From assembly GCA_024699855.1 (NCBI GenBank), contig JAMPIQ010000002.1, forward strand, positions 9,362,001 through 9,426,000: a DNA stretch of 64,000 bases. The letters are read 5' to 3'. Source of the stretch: Aphelenchoides besseyi. Lineage: Eukaryota > Nematoda > Chromadorea > Rhabditida > Aphelenchoididae. A program made the position numbers and the translations under genes. A model generated the notes under the pieces. That model worked only from the letters and a program-made list of their open reading frames with translations. It was not told the origin of the DNA and ran no database searches. Positions within the stretch are counted from its first letter, which is position 1; every line of letters starts with the position of its first letter. Positions 1 to 12,760 of the stretch are shown piece by piece.

Positions 1-1
1 C

Positions 2-1109
2 GTAGCCGAAGATAACAAAGTTCCTGTTGAAAACAAAGAAATAATTGCGTGCGGCGAAACAGAAACACCACGTTTCATTGTGATTAAGGATGTCAAAAGA
101 ACAAATGAATCCGACCAAATTGCCGATTTGGAACGAGATTCCGCCGAAGGATGTGTGAAGGCATGTAAAGTTCACGGCATTGAATGGTTTGTGCATTGAG
201 GGTTCAATGTACTCATCAAATGTCTTCAATTTCAGCCAATCCGTCACTTTTGCCAAAGGTCGATGTCAATTATGGGCGAGCAGTTTGAATCATGGTCTAG
301 AAGGCGAATTGAGTCAACAGGAGGAATCGTTTTATCTTGAAAAGATTTGCATTCTAAATCGAATCGCTGTACGAAATGACAAACAGATCTTTGAAGGTGT
401 TCGCAATTTTATTCTTGTCGGTCACGTGCAAGAAGTCACCGACGCACGAACGCTTTCTCAATGTCATGCTGATTGTTTAAGAGCTCCAGAAAGCTTTGGA
501 TTTGTTTGTAAATCGGCAATGTTCTATCCATCAGACAATGAACAGGTTTTAAAAGTTGTTTTTAATCCAATGGAATTTCTGTTTCAGAATTGTTTGTTGA
601 ATTCTGAAGATCGTCACACAAGAGCCGATTCGTTTGTCACCGAAGACGCCTCAGTAGAGATGCTCTACGTGGAGTTGGGTGAAGAAGTCGCAGTCGAGAA
701 ACCCACGAGAGTACAACGATACAAAAACTACGTAACGATTATTGAAGTGTGAGACTTTGCGTAACTTCAATTCTTCAGGATAGTCCCATTCAACGTGAAA
801 GTAGCCAGTGGACAAAATGGACCAAATGCGAGGGCTCCAACACTCTTCGACATCGATATTTGCGTTGTTCGGATAAAAAAGATATTCGGAAATGTCCAAA
901 ACAAACCATCGGATGCAAACAACGTAATAGTGCATGAAAAGTGGATATTATTTCATCAACTTTTAGTTCGTCAAATTCAAATCAATCACTTGAAACAAAC
1001 CGCAGAGTGTCGAGCGGTGAGAGATCCTGCTGGTAATCAAAAATGTCCACACGGAGTTCGTGTAATCAATGGAGCCCGACATTACTGTCTTCACCCCGTT
1101 GACTGTTGA
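2..1109 (+). CDS. PAN/apple plus thrombospondin-1 domain extracellular protein (3' part)
   Basis: The gene enters from the left edge and ends with TGA at 1109. Exons are read as <2-186, 236-545, 588-746, 779-923 and 967-1109, with introns of 49, 42, 32 and 43 nt; all phases close. The 42-nt intron 546-587 keeps the frame open if retained, but removing it restores a clean PAN motif (CKS...NCLLN). Visible domains are two PAN/apple-like cysteine modules (the second around ECRS-like FVCKS and NCLL), then a short TSP1 module starting WTKWTKC, then a Cys-rich tail ending in VDC. PAN and TSP1 modules are secreted or membrane-ectodomain folds that bind proteins or glycans, so this is probably a matrix, cuticle or receptor ectodomain. 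No transmembrane segment follows the TSP1 module. A poly(A) signal lies at 1177-1182. The N-terminus and exact family are unknown. Confidence 0.75.
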
Positions 1110-1176
1110 TGTGGAGCCATCGATCTCAAACACAAACTTGAAGGGCGTCTGCTAATTTCAATTGTTCGTATTGGTT

Positions 1177-1182
1177 AATAAA
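1177..1182 (+). terminator. AATAAA poly(A) signal of the PAN/TSP1 gene
   Basis: Canonical AATAAA 68 nt after the stop codon. Confidence 0.6.
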
Positions 1183-4100
1183 TTTTGGTTATTACGATCA
1201 AAGTAACTGCTTCACAGTCACATTGACAACAAAGTAGTCGCCGACTTTAATTGTTATTCGCAGAGTTCACTTTGTAGAGTTTTCATGTAATTTTCCTGAA
1301 GGACATAGCCGTGTGTATCTTAAAAGCATTTGTTCATTGTTTGCGAAATACCGAGTTCATGCTAATGAAGGTTGAAAAGTGCACGAACAAATTCGGCCAT
1401 TCTTTCGCACCTTCAAAACTCCACGATTGTACACGAGATTCGTAGTCGAAAGGTTAATTTGGTATCATTGTTCGCTGCTAAAAGCGCGTTCACTTCGTCG
1501 GGACCCATGAAAAAATCACGGTGGTACGGGGCTTGAAAGCGGAGGCTGAGCGACCACACAACGCTTTCTGCAAACAAGACTCCAAAAATGGAGAGTCGGA
1601 CGAGAAGTACACCATGGGCAATTTGGGCGGAGAAAACGTTCCGTACAAATCCAAAGAACGTTTTTGGCCGACCAAAAAATGGCTGTTCGCTCTCGAATGC
1701 TTTTGGGAAGATGGCCACTTTCGTTTCGGAAATTGACGCCCATAAGATTGTTTACACAACGAAAATCAGTTCATGTTCTTTGTTTAAACTCGTATTGCTG
1801 TCGAGAGTGGTGATTTGTGACATTTGTTACTGACTTGCACTTCAGTCAAAATTCTGTTGCAGTCGAAAGACTCGTCCGTGAGATTCCATTAACTCGAAAG
1901 ACCACACAGTTTGACTCAAATGCTCGCTAACAACTGTCGATAACTTCGGACCACCCACCTTTGAAGCGATAGAACTGCTCGAACCAACTTTGCCGTAATC
2001 CGAAAAAATTTAGCGGCGGCAATCGAATCGCGTGTTTATTCGGAATCTTCTTTTCGGCGCGTGTCGATCATAACGCGATGACATCGATACTTCACAATAA
2101 ACTGACTTTTCCGTTCTTTTAATTCGAGTGTCTTTTTAGCTTTCCGGCGTGTACTTTCCCGTCTATACCTCCGTGCTAATTGTTAAGAACAACGTGTAAT
2201 TGGTTGGCATTTTAACCGCTCGAGCACATCTCTTATCGGGTTATATTTGTACTTAATCCAAAGCAAATCGTACGATGTTTCCTTCTTCGAGTCAGCATCT
2301 ACGAGATCAATCAAGTGGTTCTATTTCGACAGCTGTTTTTTTGAACTTTTATTCAAATTTGCGCGAAAGAGCACGTACATTAAGTTTAAAGAACGGATGA
2401 TTCGCAGAGGAACCGTTCAGATTGGATGTTCTTGTTCATCGGCACGTTCGAACGGATGTGCTTTTTAGCGGCGATTAGCAGACGGTTGGGTCGAGAGTTC
2501 GTTCTTTAATCTGCACTATCGGTCGGGACCCACAGCGAAGTTAAACCTTTCGCTGATGGGGAGTAAAACAAACAGCTGTGGAATAAAAAAAGCGCCACGA
2601 AATCGAACGTATCGCGCAAATGTTCCTTCCAATACGCGAAAGAAAAAGGACGTTCGACTGGGCGAATGTGTACAGACAGTCGCGACGACGACATAAGGTC
2701 GAACAGCGAGAAGAGCGAAAAAGTCAGCGTAGAAAAAACGACTGCAAGGCCCTCGTGTGTGGCGTTTGAGATCGCCAGCGGCGGAAAAATGAGCAAAGAG
2801 GTGAAAACATGAAGTTCGTCGTTTGACGTTTCGGGTTTTTTCGCCTGTGACCTCATGATGATAAGTCTAAATCCGTGTTAATAATACCGTAATCGCTTGG
2901 GTTCTAATCCGTGCTCTTCGTTTTTTGCATCAGACTTTTTTGATAAGAAATTTCAATTTTACGCGCTTTAGCTTTGGAATCGAGCATTGATAGCTAATCA
3001 CTTTTGTCTTGTGGTCTTTGAAACTCGATTTTGAAATGCACAGTCGAACATTTAATCGTACAGTCGGTCAATTTGTCTTGGATGCTAATTGCGGACTGCA
3101 AAAAACACCTACGACGGTTGGCACGCAAGTCCGGACATTAAATGAATGGGCCGGAAAAGAGCAACGAAATTTATGGCGGCAATGAAAACGGTCACGAGAC
3201 CACCGCCGATTGACAAGCAGTTTTTTGCGATCGAATTGTCGATTTAAACGGAAATCAGAATCCGTAATAGGTGCGTGTTGATGTCTGAAATCTCATAACA
3301 CGAAAGACGGTTTCGTTATTCAGAAGCGAACCCAACGAAAGTATTAAACGGCTAAACGAATCGAAAATGTGTTGGGTTTACACCCAATGGCACATTTCTC
3401 AAACTCGGTTTCTATCCTTCTGACTGCCTAGATTTTCGTTCACTCATCAACATCTACTTTAAGATTGATTTCTCAAACTCACCTTTGCACTTCATTGTTT
3501 TACCTCTAAATGTATTCATTCCCAGCGCTGCGTGTGTTCTTCAATTAAGCGCTCATAAACAGAAGATAACTTTGCCGAACAGTCGTGTGCCAACCGTAGA
3601 GCAAACGATACCCTCATTTATCCCCGATTCCTGCAATCACACCGACGCAACAGCTGTGCTTATCTGCGCACGAAGCGGGTGGTCGTAAATTCTGAGTCGG
3701 CAATCTGCGTGTCGTCTTCGACATCAGCGCTTTTGGGAACGAAGAGAATCAGCAGCGTCAATCTTACGAATAAGGTAATTTTTTTAGGAATACTGACGCA
3801 CATTTTGTTTTTTTCCATACGCTTTTGGTTGCGTGCAGTTTCGTTCTTTCGTAACGTCCGAATGACCACGAAACCATTTCACTGTCCGGTCATCTAATGA
3901 GTTTCGCGTATTAGTTAAAATCGCAACTTAAGCAACAAAGTCGCTCTCTCCAGTTTTGAAGGCCAATGACTCTTTGTCGGAACAGAGTTGCCGTCGTCTC
4001 GATGCAGCAAAAAAGCCCCGTGTGGTGGTCGTAAATTTTGCGTCGATAGCGAAATGTGTTCGCGGCCGTAAATTTGACTTGAACGCGGCAATCTGCTCGC

Positions 4101-5562
4101 GGCGTTTGGCGAGGACGCGTAAAAACTAACTGCGAAATCGCGCCTCGAAACGTGCCGGCGCCTCGTGTCCGCATTATCAGTAGGACTGACGGTAATGCCG
4201 TCGTCTTTAGTTTTACGGTCTTCGTCGCAGTCGACCAGTTTTATGACTCTCGATTATTTTATCAAACGGCGACCACGATCGAAATGACACCAATGGGCGG
4301 GAGGTCGAGTTTTTGAGACGATAAAAACGCGGGCGGTCGGACCAAACGATTGTGCCGAAGCTTCCGAAACGCTGCGTGATCAAACTCACGGATTTGTACG
4401 TGAATGAAATGAGCCTGTAAACCCTTCGTGAAACATAATCGGGGATAATTGCGCCATTTCCTTGCGCCTTTTAAGCTCACGAGAATCAGCTGGTGATCGT
4501 TGTGTCAAACTGTGATGGTAATGAACGATTGCAAAAATACGTAATGCTAATGCCCTAAAGAAAGAAAAGTTGGATAGTCAGTTTGACCTCACACAAACAA
4601 GTCGTAGCACCTTTGTGAAAGACTCGTCTCATTTTCCTTAATGGCGCTCTTTCGCTATTTAACTGCCCTTTTTTCTGGAAATTCGACGGTCAGACACGAA
4701 GACCGCGAACATGTTGCGTTGCCACGGTTGTTATGATCGTTGATACACTCAGATCTCAATGCTGAGTGGCTTCAACGTTTCGTTGTTCATTCTATCAATC
4801 GATTTTTGATTTGAACTTGCCGTCAGGTGTTTTCTTTTGCGTCAAAACTTTTGGATGACAAATGAAGTATTGACAAGCGTTCAATCCTCGGGGTTTCATT
4901 TTACTTTCGACCACCAACAACCTCCTCGTGTGAGGTCTGAAGTCATCAGCTCGTCGCATGTTTTAATTGTTGGCTTATGCCAAAATGTAGTTCTCGAGTA
5001 GTTGTTTGATTCATTCTTTCAATTTACATTCTTTTCGATTTCATTTTCCTCAACATCCGTATCGGTGAAGTGCGCTCAAAACCGCAGTCGTTGCGTAGGG
5101 TACGGATGTGAAAATGGCAACATTCGGCAATCGATGTAAACGACGCACAGCCCAACGAATTGACACTTGATTTTTAGCGTTTCGAGGGCCCATTTAGCGT
5201 CCTTCTTGCACACACATTTGAATTTAGCGCGATCTTTTCGTTAAGTCGAATGAAAACGAATTGAAAGTTCGTTTCTCTGCTTATCATCGTTCTTTTCTAC
5301 TCACAATTACAATTGAGAGCGAAGATGGTTTTTATTGTAATTTTTGTGTGAATACGTTCTTCGCGTTCGTTACATAATGGCGCTATAAACGTCCGTCTGA
5401 TTCAATTAGAAGCTCTTGTTCTGGAGTTGACTAATTGCTTATTCTTTTAGTGACAAGTTACTTTCTACGTTTGCTATCACATGTCTAATGAGGATCGATT
5501 GCAACAACTGAAGCCGTTCGTCTTTCCGCTTCTCCGAGGCCATTGGGGCTGTTCAGAAGAAG
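1183..5562. other. Gene-free stretch upstream of the GLI-family gene
   Basis: About 4.4 kb in which I see no exon chain on either strand. The open frames present are short (at most about 116 codons), have no recognisable domain, and do not join through short introns into longer readings. This is by far the longest such stretch in a compact window. It may hold the promoter, enhancers and 5' UTR exons of the GLI-family gene that follows. A small open frame starting with ATG at 5482 (46 codons) overlaps the GLI start in another frame and could be an upstream ORF. Confidence 0.5.
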
Positions 5563-8380
5563 ATGACTCAAAGTCCGAAGAAGGCATCACCGGCGTCGTC
5601 GCAAATTCAATCTCCAACTGATTTTCCAGCAATTGCTGATGAGGCGCCTCCACGAAAGAGCATTTTCAAATGTAAATCTATATTTTCTTCAGTGATGCGA
5701 TTGATCCGCAACGAATCGACGAAGTGCAAATCCGATGACGAGCAGACCTTCATCGATGTGGAGAATGTCGAAGCGCATACAAGTGATGGAGATAGTCAAA
5801 GTGAAGAAACGGAGAACCAATCAATTGGCGATGAACTCGAACCAAAGCCAAGCAAACGACCTCGCAAGACTTTTGGCCGCTCTCGTTCTCTCAACTCCGA
5901 TCGTAACATTCTGGGTTTTTCGCCTCACAATCTCACTCAATCTCTTGAGACAATCAACAATGATCCGTGTAGGTTCTCAAATGTCCGTCAAAGTTCCGCT
6001 CTGACAACCAGCATATTTGCACGTCTTCCAAGCAGTCACAGCGAATCAACCAGCTCACTCAACTCACTCAACACTTCGACCTCCTCTCTGAACAATTTAA
6101 TCTTCTCGACAAGCAGTTCGACCAAATCGCTTCGCTTAGAAGACAAGAATTTGGCAACGCAGATGGAGAGTTTGGAGTGCAACGAAACAAACAATCGTCC
6201 GTCCAATGAACCGTCTACGAACACAGCAAAGCAATCGCAGGAGAAAACAGACGATCCTCCAGACGAACCGACAACTTTACGGAAAAAAGTTGAGCACGTA
6301 TATGACAGATGCCCAATGTTTTCTTCCATTATCTCGAATGCCACTATGTTGTCCGATGCTGGAAGCGTGGACTCTGGATCGTTCACTGACGACAGTTTAT
6401 CGACATCAACGTCTAGTAATTCTTTGTCACAATCTGAAATCGAGAAGTGGTTCAAAGACATGTTATTTAACGCATTCTCACAAGACCGTTTAAACTTGCG
6501 TACGCAACCTTCCACACTTTCTGATGCATCACAAACATTGACAACTAAAATCAATGATATTCTGCAAAAAACAGCCGAATCTCCGTTCAATTCTTTTGCT
6601 GCTGCAATGGCTGCGGTAGTGGCAAATGGCGGCATGAATTACAGTGTTCCATTCTACTCGACTGGTATTCCAACAAATTCTAGCAATGTTCGTGAATCTT
6701 TGATAAGACAACGGTAATTCATGAGGTTATTCTGTTTAATTATTGTTTTTTTAGATTAAACGAGATGTTTAATCAACCAATTCAATCGGCAACTGGTGGT
6801 GATGCATTTCGAAACGACAACTTCAACTATTCTTTTCCTCTAAATATGTCTGGAGGACATCAATTGGGCATGAATTCACGAATGTACGCGAATCCGCAGG
6901 TCTCTTACTCATCGTCGATTCACATGCAGCCAAACTCGAGTCGAAATGTTGGGTTGCAATCAAACGGTTCGTTTTATGGTGTGAATAGCTCATCTAATGG
7001 TAAACTTAGTTACATACGAATAAAACTTGCTTTATGTTCTAGGTACCGGTCCAACAAGAGGAAAACGAAAGTCCGGTCAAACCAGTTCGTCAAACGAAAC
7101 ACTATGCAGTAACTGTAAGTGCAAACTAAAAACTCCATTCTGCACTCAAATGTTTAGATTCTGTAACCACTTCGGGACCGTTTTTGTCGACTGGTGTTCC
7201 CTTTCCAGTGCATCACGGCAACAGATTATCACCTTCTACATCTTTGCCATTTCCACATACTTATTCATCTACAATACCTCCAAATGCATCGAATGGAATT
7301 CAACAACATCCAAGTGCTTCAATGGCTAACTTTGGTCCACAAATTCATTTAAACTCTCAATTAGACGAACGATATCGATTCCTTGGTGGGGATTGTTGTT
7401 CGAGTAATCTGTAAGCATATTTTATGAACTTGGATCCTGATTTTTTATGATGTTTAGGTCTCAACCTCAGAATCCAATACCTTTTTTTGTTCCCCAAATC
7501 AACTCGTCTGTTCCATCCAATTTGATTCCGCCGAATGGCACCAACTCCAATTTATATCCGATGTCTCAACAGCCGAGTTGTTCAACCGAAAGTCCGTCAG
7601 TAGACTGTGAAAGGCAATGCAAATGGGAGAATTGTAATCAGGTGATGCCCAGTCTGAATGCACTCGTCGAACATCTGTCAATGCATGTGAACAACCAAAG
7701 CAAATATGAATGTCGTTGGCGGGATTGCAATCGAGAAAAAGCCTTTTCTGCTCAGTACATGCTCGTTCTACATCTTCGCAAACACACGGGAGAGAAGCCA
7801 AATGTTTGCAAGGTGAATGAATTGAGAAGTTCAAAAATTTCATTGCAACTGTTTAGGATTGCGGAAAATCTTATAGTCGTCTGGAAAACTTGAAAACTCA
7901 TGTTCGGTAAGTGGAAAATTGAAAGCAAAAACATCATTGATTATATTTTTAGAACACACACAGGAGAGCGGTAGGAGGATGTTTTAGAAGAGTTCGTAAA
8001 AGGAATATTTTAGACCTTATACATGCACGTTTGAAGGTTGCACTAAAAGCTTTAGCAATGCATCAGATCGTGCCAAACATATGAAGCGAACACATTCCAA
8101 CGAGGTAAACACACAACAAAGCAGATTGAAATACTGGTGACTTTAGAAACCATACGTATGTCCTGTTCAGAACTGTGGCAAATCGTATACGGATCCATCG
8201 TCATTGCGCAAACACATCAAGACAGCTCACGACGAGAAAACTTACGAAATTGCGAAGCGGAACAAGGCGGCTAATGGCCGCGGTGGTAACTATGGATTCA
8301 TTCCGGTGGAAAAAGATAAAAGTAGCAATGGTACTGCGAATTCTTCGCCCTCATCAAGTGAATTTGCCGGTCTCGAATAA
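5563..8380 (+). CDS. GLI: GLI/Ci/TRA-1 family five-zinc-finger transcription factor
   Basis: Nine exons: 5563-6713, 6755-6999, 7043-7114, 7158-7410, 7458-7812, 7857-7906, 7953-7970, 8014-8104 and 8147-8380, giving 822 aa. The first two thirds are Ser/Asn-rich and low complexity. The five C2H2 fingers occupy roughly residues 600-765 and carry GLI signatures: [46 protein letters not shown] and TDPSSLRKH. These distinguish GLI from GLIS and ZIC. GLI proteins are the DNA-binding end of Hedgehog signalling; the nematode member TRA-1 controls sexual fate. Oddities: finger 3 has CxxC where GLI has Cx4C, exon 7 is only 18 nt, and the protein stops about 55 residues after the last finger, so the long C-terminal part of GLI and TRA-1 is missing. 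An exon boundary (ttcag) lies just before the ATG, so an upstream coding exon is possible. Confidence 0.93.
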
Positions 8381-8627
8381 CTCAGTACGTTTGTGAAAAT
8401 TGTTTTCATCCAAAGATGTTTTGATTCTTTTCATTTGAGCTCGATTATCACTTTTCCCGGGTTTTTGTTTTAAAACGGTGTACAGAATTGCGGAGCTCTA
8501 AATTCATAATATCTCATTGACACGGTTGGACTTACCACAGACATCTACTTGAATGGATTTAAATTGCATTTTTATGATTTCTATTGTAAGGTTATCTTAT
8601 TCGTTCTTGTAATTCAACTGCCGTTAC

Positions 8628-8649
8628 AATAAAACTTGCCCTGTTTATT
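8628..8649. terminator. Facing poly(A) signals of GLI (+) and SGSM3 (-)
   Basis: AATAAA at 8628-8633 serves the plus-strand GLI gene and TTTATT at 8644-8649 (AATAAA on the minus strand) serves SGSM3. The two signals are 10 nt apart, so the mature 3' ends must overlap or nearly abut. SGSM3 would have a 3' UTR of only about 40 nt. Confidence 0.6.
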
Positions 8650-8669
8650 CAATCGAAATTTTACGGCAA

Positions 8670-11656
8670 TCATAAGTCCCAACTAAAGAGATTATGTTTA
8701 ATCAGCATATCTCTGACTCCTTCTTTCAATGGCGGACCACCGATGGTGTTTTCCTTTTTCCCATAGAATGAAAGAGCCAATGGTGCAGTCAACGGCGTTC
8801 TTTGGGTTATCGATGTGGTGGCAACAAAGCCTCGTTGTTCTGCTTGCAAACGTTCCAACTCCGAGACTTGTTCGACTTCAAAATCGATGTTCAAATTAAA
8901 CGAAAATTGACTTAATAGTCTAAGCTCATAGGTAATCTAAATAGCAATAACAAAAGTTTAAAAAGTACAAACTTGTTTCCAAACTGGCGATCTTATAAAC
9001 GCCCAATCTTGATAGTACGCTTGACGCAAACTCTCTTGACTATCACTGCTGCACAAGACTTCAAACCATCTATGTAGACACTAGAAGTTGAATATAAGCG
9101 AATTACGTAGAATAATCTCTTACTTGTTCATTTAAACCAATGGCTACCCATGAACGAAATCGTACATCATTTTTGATTGTCGGATTGCCGTGTGATTCCA
9201 TTACCGTATGAACGGCTCGAAAAAGGAGTTCTTCCGGACTCAAAACCTAAAAATTAAACGACTATTACAATTGTAGAATCAGTCGTTAACCTTTGTATCT
9301 TGATCTAAACTAAACGTGTCGCATAACGTCAATTTTGAATGCGTTATATTGCTGTGTGCTTCCATAAGTCGGGTTGCAAGCACTTCGATAAAATGCCACG
9401 GATGAGTAATCGTACCGGTTATGATTCCCGTTGGTTTCAGACCATAATTGAGAATTGCAGCTATTGCAGAAGCAAGTGTATTTCGAACGAGATTACCAAC
9501 TCGCGGTGTTATCGATTCATCACCCCAAATACAGTAACCTTTGCCTGCTTCTTCTACAACCTTCAATTTAATTCCATCACAAACTCTCTTTCATGAGCTG
9601 CCAACCTTAACGAATTTTGCCGGAAACCATCCGCGAAAACCATTCAACTCGCCAACCCAACAGTGTTCTTCTCGTTCCGTAACAATCGTAATGATATCAT
9701 TTCGTTTAAATGATAATTCATCATCTTCTTTACCCAAAAAGTCAATCAATGCACGAGCTCTTTTTAATTGACGCTTTGGCATCTTTTTCTGATTGATCTG
9801 ATTGAATTTTTCGTCTGCTGAATAGTCGACCTAAAAAGCGTATAATTGAATATAATGTTTGTTTTCGCATCGTGCAAACAAACAATCCACCTACCTGCGT
9901 AATTACTTCATGACCTTCGGGACAAGCACGAAAATGGTTGCACATTTGGTAGACTGAGTTCTTCAAGTCGATGATCAGTTCGGTTTGTCGTACATTCTTT
10001 GTTTTTGGATCTTCTTCGACCTAAACTTGGAGCAAAGAATCAATGGATTGTTAATCGTAAAACTCACTATTGAAGCAAACATGTTCGATATGAAACTGCT
10101 TTTTGAGTCTTTGAGCTTTCGAGTTGCGACTTGTTGTTTGGGTAAATTTGCATTTGTTTGATAAATAAGCCCATTTTGCGCCATAATACTGCCCTGCAAC
10201 GAGCTTTATAAGATTGACCTCTTGACCACTACCTACTTGATAGGTTTTTCGTAACCTCTGTATTGTCTCTTCAGTAATTGAAAACTCAAAAGTCGTCATA
10301 AATTCAATGAGATAGTCAACGTTATCTACAGATGACGGGATTTCTTGGATGAAACTAAAAATTCCCGTAGCTTTTTCTTCCAAATCAGAATTCAACATCA
10401 GCTCCTCGTTCATTTTGAACATCGATAAAATGGCCTAAAAGTCAAAATTTAGAAAACAAATGAAGCCTTTAAAACATACACGATAAAGAGCGGATATGCC
10501 TTGTTGAAAGACCATATCCCAAATTCGCAATAGAATTCGAATAGGCACCACAGATGCAGCAAGTGTTAGCAACCAGTTGGCCAAAATAATCGAAATCTCC
10601 GTGTCTGAATTGCGGATTTTTTCTCCGATTTCAGGCATATGCAAATCAATTAAGTGCTCCAAAAGTTTGACTTCAGCTTGAAGACCGAGAAGATTATCAC
10701 CGTAAAAATTAGAAGGGAGATAGTTTTCTATGAGTTTGCACATCATCCAAAATGTATCCACTTCGTCGCAAACCAACAACAAAGTCGCAACAACCGTTCC
10801 CATACCCTAAGTTTCAGATTTTATTGCATGCGAAGGTACTCATTACTTACTTGACAATAACCTAGTTCGGGATAGAAATATGCTAATGCTGTTAGTACAC
10901 GCCTCAATGCTGCAATTCCCGGAGCATTATCCTTCGAAAAACATCGGTTGTTTGGTAGAGTTCGTAACAGATCTCGTTCGATTTGTGTGCATTCGATCAT
11001 TGCTTCCTCACTTGCTTCAGCTACGATTTGCGGATAACCGTAATTACTTGCTTTCCGTCTTGTTGTCGCACTACAAAATCGAGGCCAAAGAAATGCCCGC
11101 ATCGAATGTGGAATACCTCCTTCTTTAATCAGTTCCGTAGTCTTTGCGTCGTTGATTGCGTTCACATTCAAATTGTTCCACGTCAATTCGCTGTCAAGTT
11201 TTGAATGTTTGAACTGAAGATGAGCTAACCATTTCATTCTAAAAGCAGATACAAATTATTCATGCAAACACACTCACCGATATTGAGATATTTCAAGTGG
11301 CTCCTGCAGCAATCTCGACTCCTCTTCAACATCGACTTTACGAAAGCCAAACTCATCGAAACTAAAATAAAGTTAACGTGTAACGAAAAAAGTTCTGTAA
11401 CGATCACTTTTCCGGCGGCTCATCGAAGTAGGTGATCACAACTGAACGATGAACAGCGCTGAATGGCTTGCCGTTAAGTCGCAATTGCAATTGAGTAATT
11501 GGAAAGTCTTGACCGACCACTTCTTCAACCATTTCATCTTCGGCATCGTGAACAACATCCGCGTTTTTGGCGTCGTCACCTAAAATCACGAACAAAAATT
11601 GAAATTCGAATGCTAAACAAGTGACCTGTTTTGTATTTTGCATACTCTTGCGGCAT
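8670..11656 (-). CDS. SGSM3: Small G protein signalling modulator 3 (TBC RabGAP with SH3 and RUN domains)
   Basis: Thirteen exons on the minus strand, from 5': 11626-11656, 11408-11579, 11278-11361, 10851-11238, 10480-10806, 10237-10434, 10068-10193, 9895-10020, 9606-9830, 9291-9560, 9124-9246, 8973-9080, 8670-8936. All phases close and give 814 aa (vertebrate SGSM3 is about 750). Order: a short N-terminus with a DEFGFR motif, a TBC domain about 95-400 with the catalytic arginine finger IERDLLR (182-188) and glutamine finger YCQ (223-225), an SH3 domain about 506-559 (ALIDF...HCWVGELNG...WFPAKFV), and a RUN-like domain to the end, closing [18 protein letters not shown] almost as in vertebrates. 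The family activates GTP hydrolysis by Rab and Rap proteins and acts in endosomal traffic. It is convergent with GLI and divergent from RB1CC1. Confidence 0.96.
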
Positions 11657-12760
11657 TTATCGTGAAGCGAATTCACGTTGAAACAATTACAGGAATCCAA
11701 GTTGCTTTTGGAATTGCGAGCAAAAACAGCGCATGTCAAAAATTCGCTTAAAAAACGTCAGACTCGCGGCACACAAGACTCAGCAGTTACGGCAAAACGA
11801 GGAACGTGGCCATTTCGAGCGGACAAACTGAAAGACAGAGAGCGCGAATGGCATCCCAGCGGTGGTCGGAAGAATTGAGAAATCAATTGGAATCCGAAAA
11901 CTCTTAATTTACATCATTCTAAGGGTCTCTTTTACAGCAAATAGAGTTACCGTAAGGTCGTTAGGTATAGTAACAAACAGCAAAGGTCTTCCATCTAATA
12001 ATCACATGTGCAATCGAATCAAAGACAACGACTTCATCGATTGACTGTTTGATCTGTCTCCAATTTTATCGGATATCTAAAGAGCAAGAAAGTGAAAGAA
12101 AGATGAACACAAAGGTAGATGGCGAATTGGTATTCAAAGTTTGATTGCTGTTACAGTTCCAAGTTGTTTTCCGAGTCGCATTACTTTTTGTTTCGTTTTT
12201 CTACGTAAACTGTTTCTAGTGTAACGAATTGAATCCGAGGTTTTTAAGCATTATCTAAAGTGTGTGTATTGTAAAGAAAGGGACAATCTTGTTGGGTCCG
12301 GTGTTTCTGGGTGTTTGGTGGCAAAGCAAAGGGCGCAAATGGGAATGATAGCGTTCAGACGAGAATTTTCTTCATATGCAATCCATGTGATCGAAAGTTT
12401 TCTTTAAATCACAAACTTTTTTCATTTTATCACTCATCTGACTACGACACGAACGTGGACTAATTAAAGAAAACCGTTTTTTGGACAATTGACGCTTTTA
12501 AAGCAACTTGTTAGCAATCGTTTCGATTCGTTAGCAGCTTTTTGAACTTTTTTTGTATGGGATCAATTAATTTGACTATTATACCCGGGATTCCGTTGTT
12601 TTCTGGAAATATAAACGTGGATTGTTTCAGATAACTTCTCGAGTCTTTTACTGTATTTCTCGTTGTTTGTCTATGTGAACTGTAAACGAACTGGACATTG
12701 AGCATTTATGCTCTACGTTTGGCATCATTGCGGGTTTCTCCTATAACTTTCTTCTTCACA
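11657..12760. promoter_or_regulatory. Divergent intergenic region between SGSM3 and RB1CC1
   Basis: 1.1 kb between two start codons facing away from each other, so it should hold both promoters and any 5' UTR. No exon chain is visible. I see no clear TATA box or other named motif. Confidence 0.45.

Noticed and set aside
1413..1759. Overlapping minus frames of 101 and 89 codons
   Set aside because: Three overlapping frames in different phases with no similarity to anything; typical of chance.
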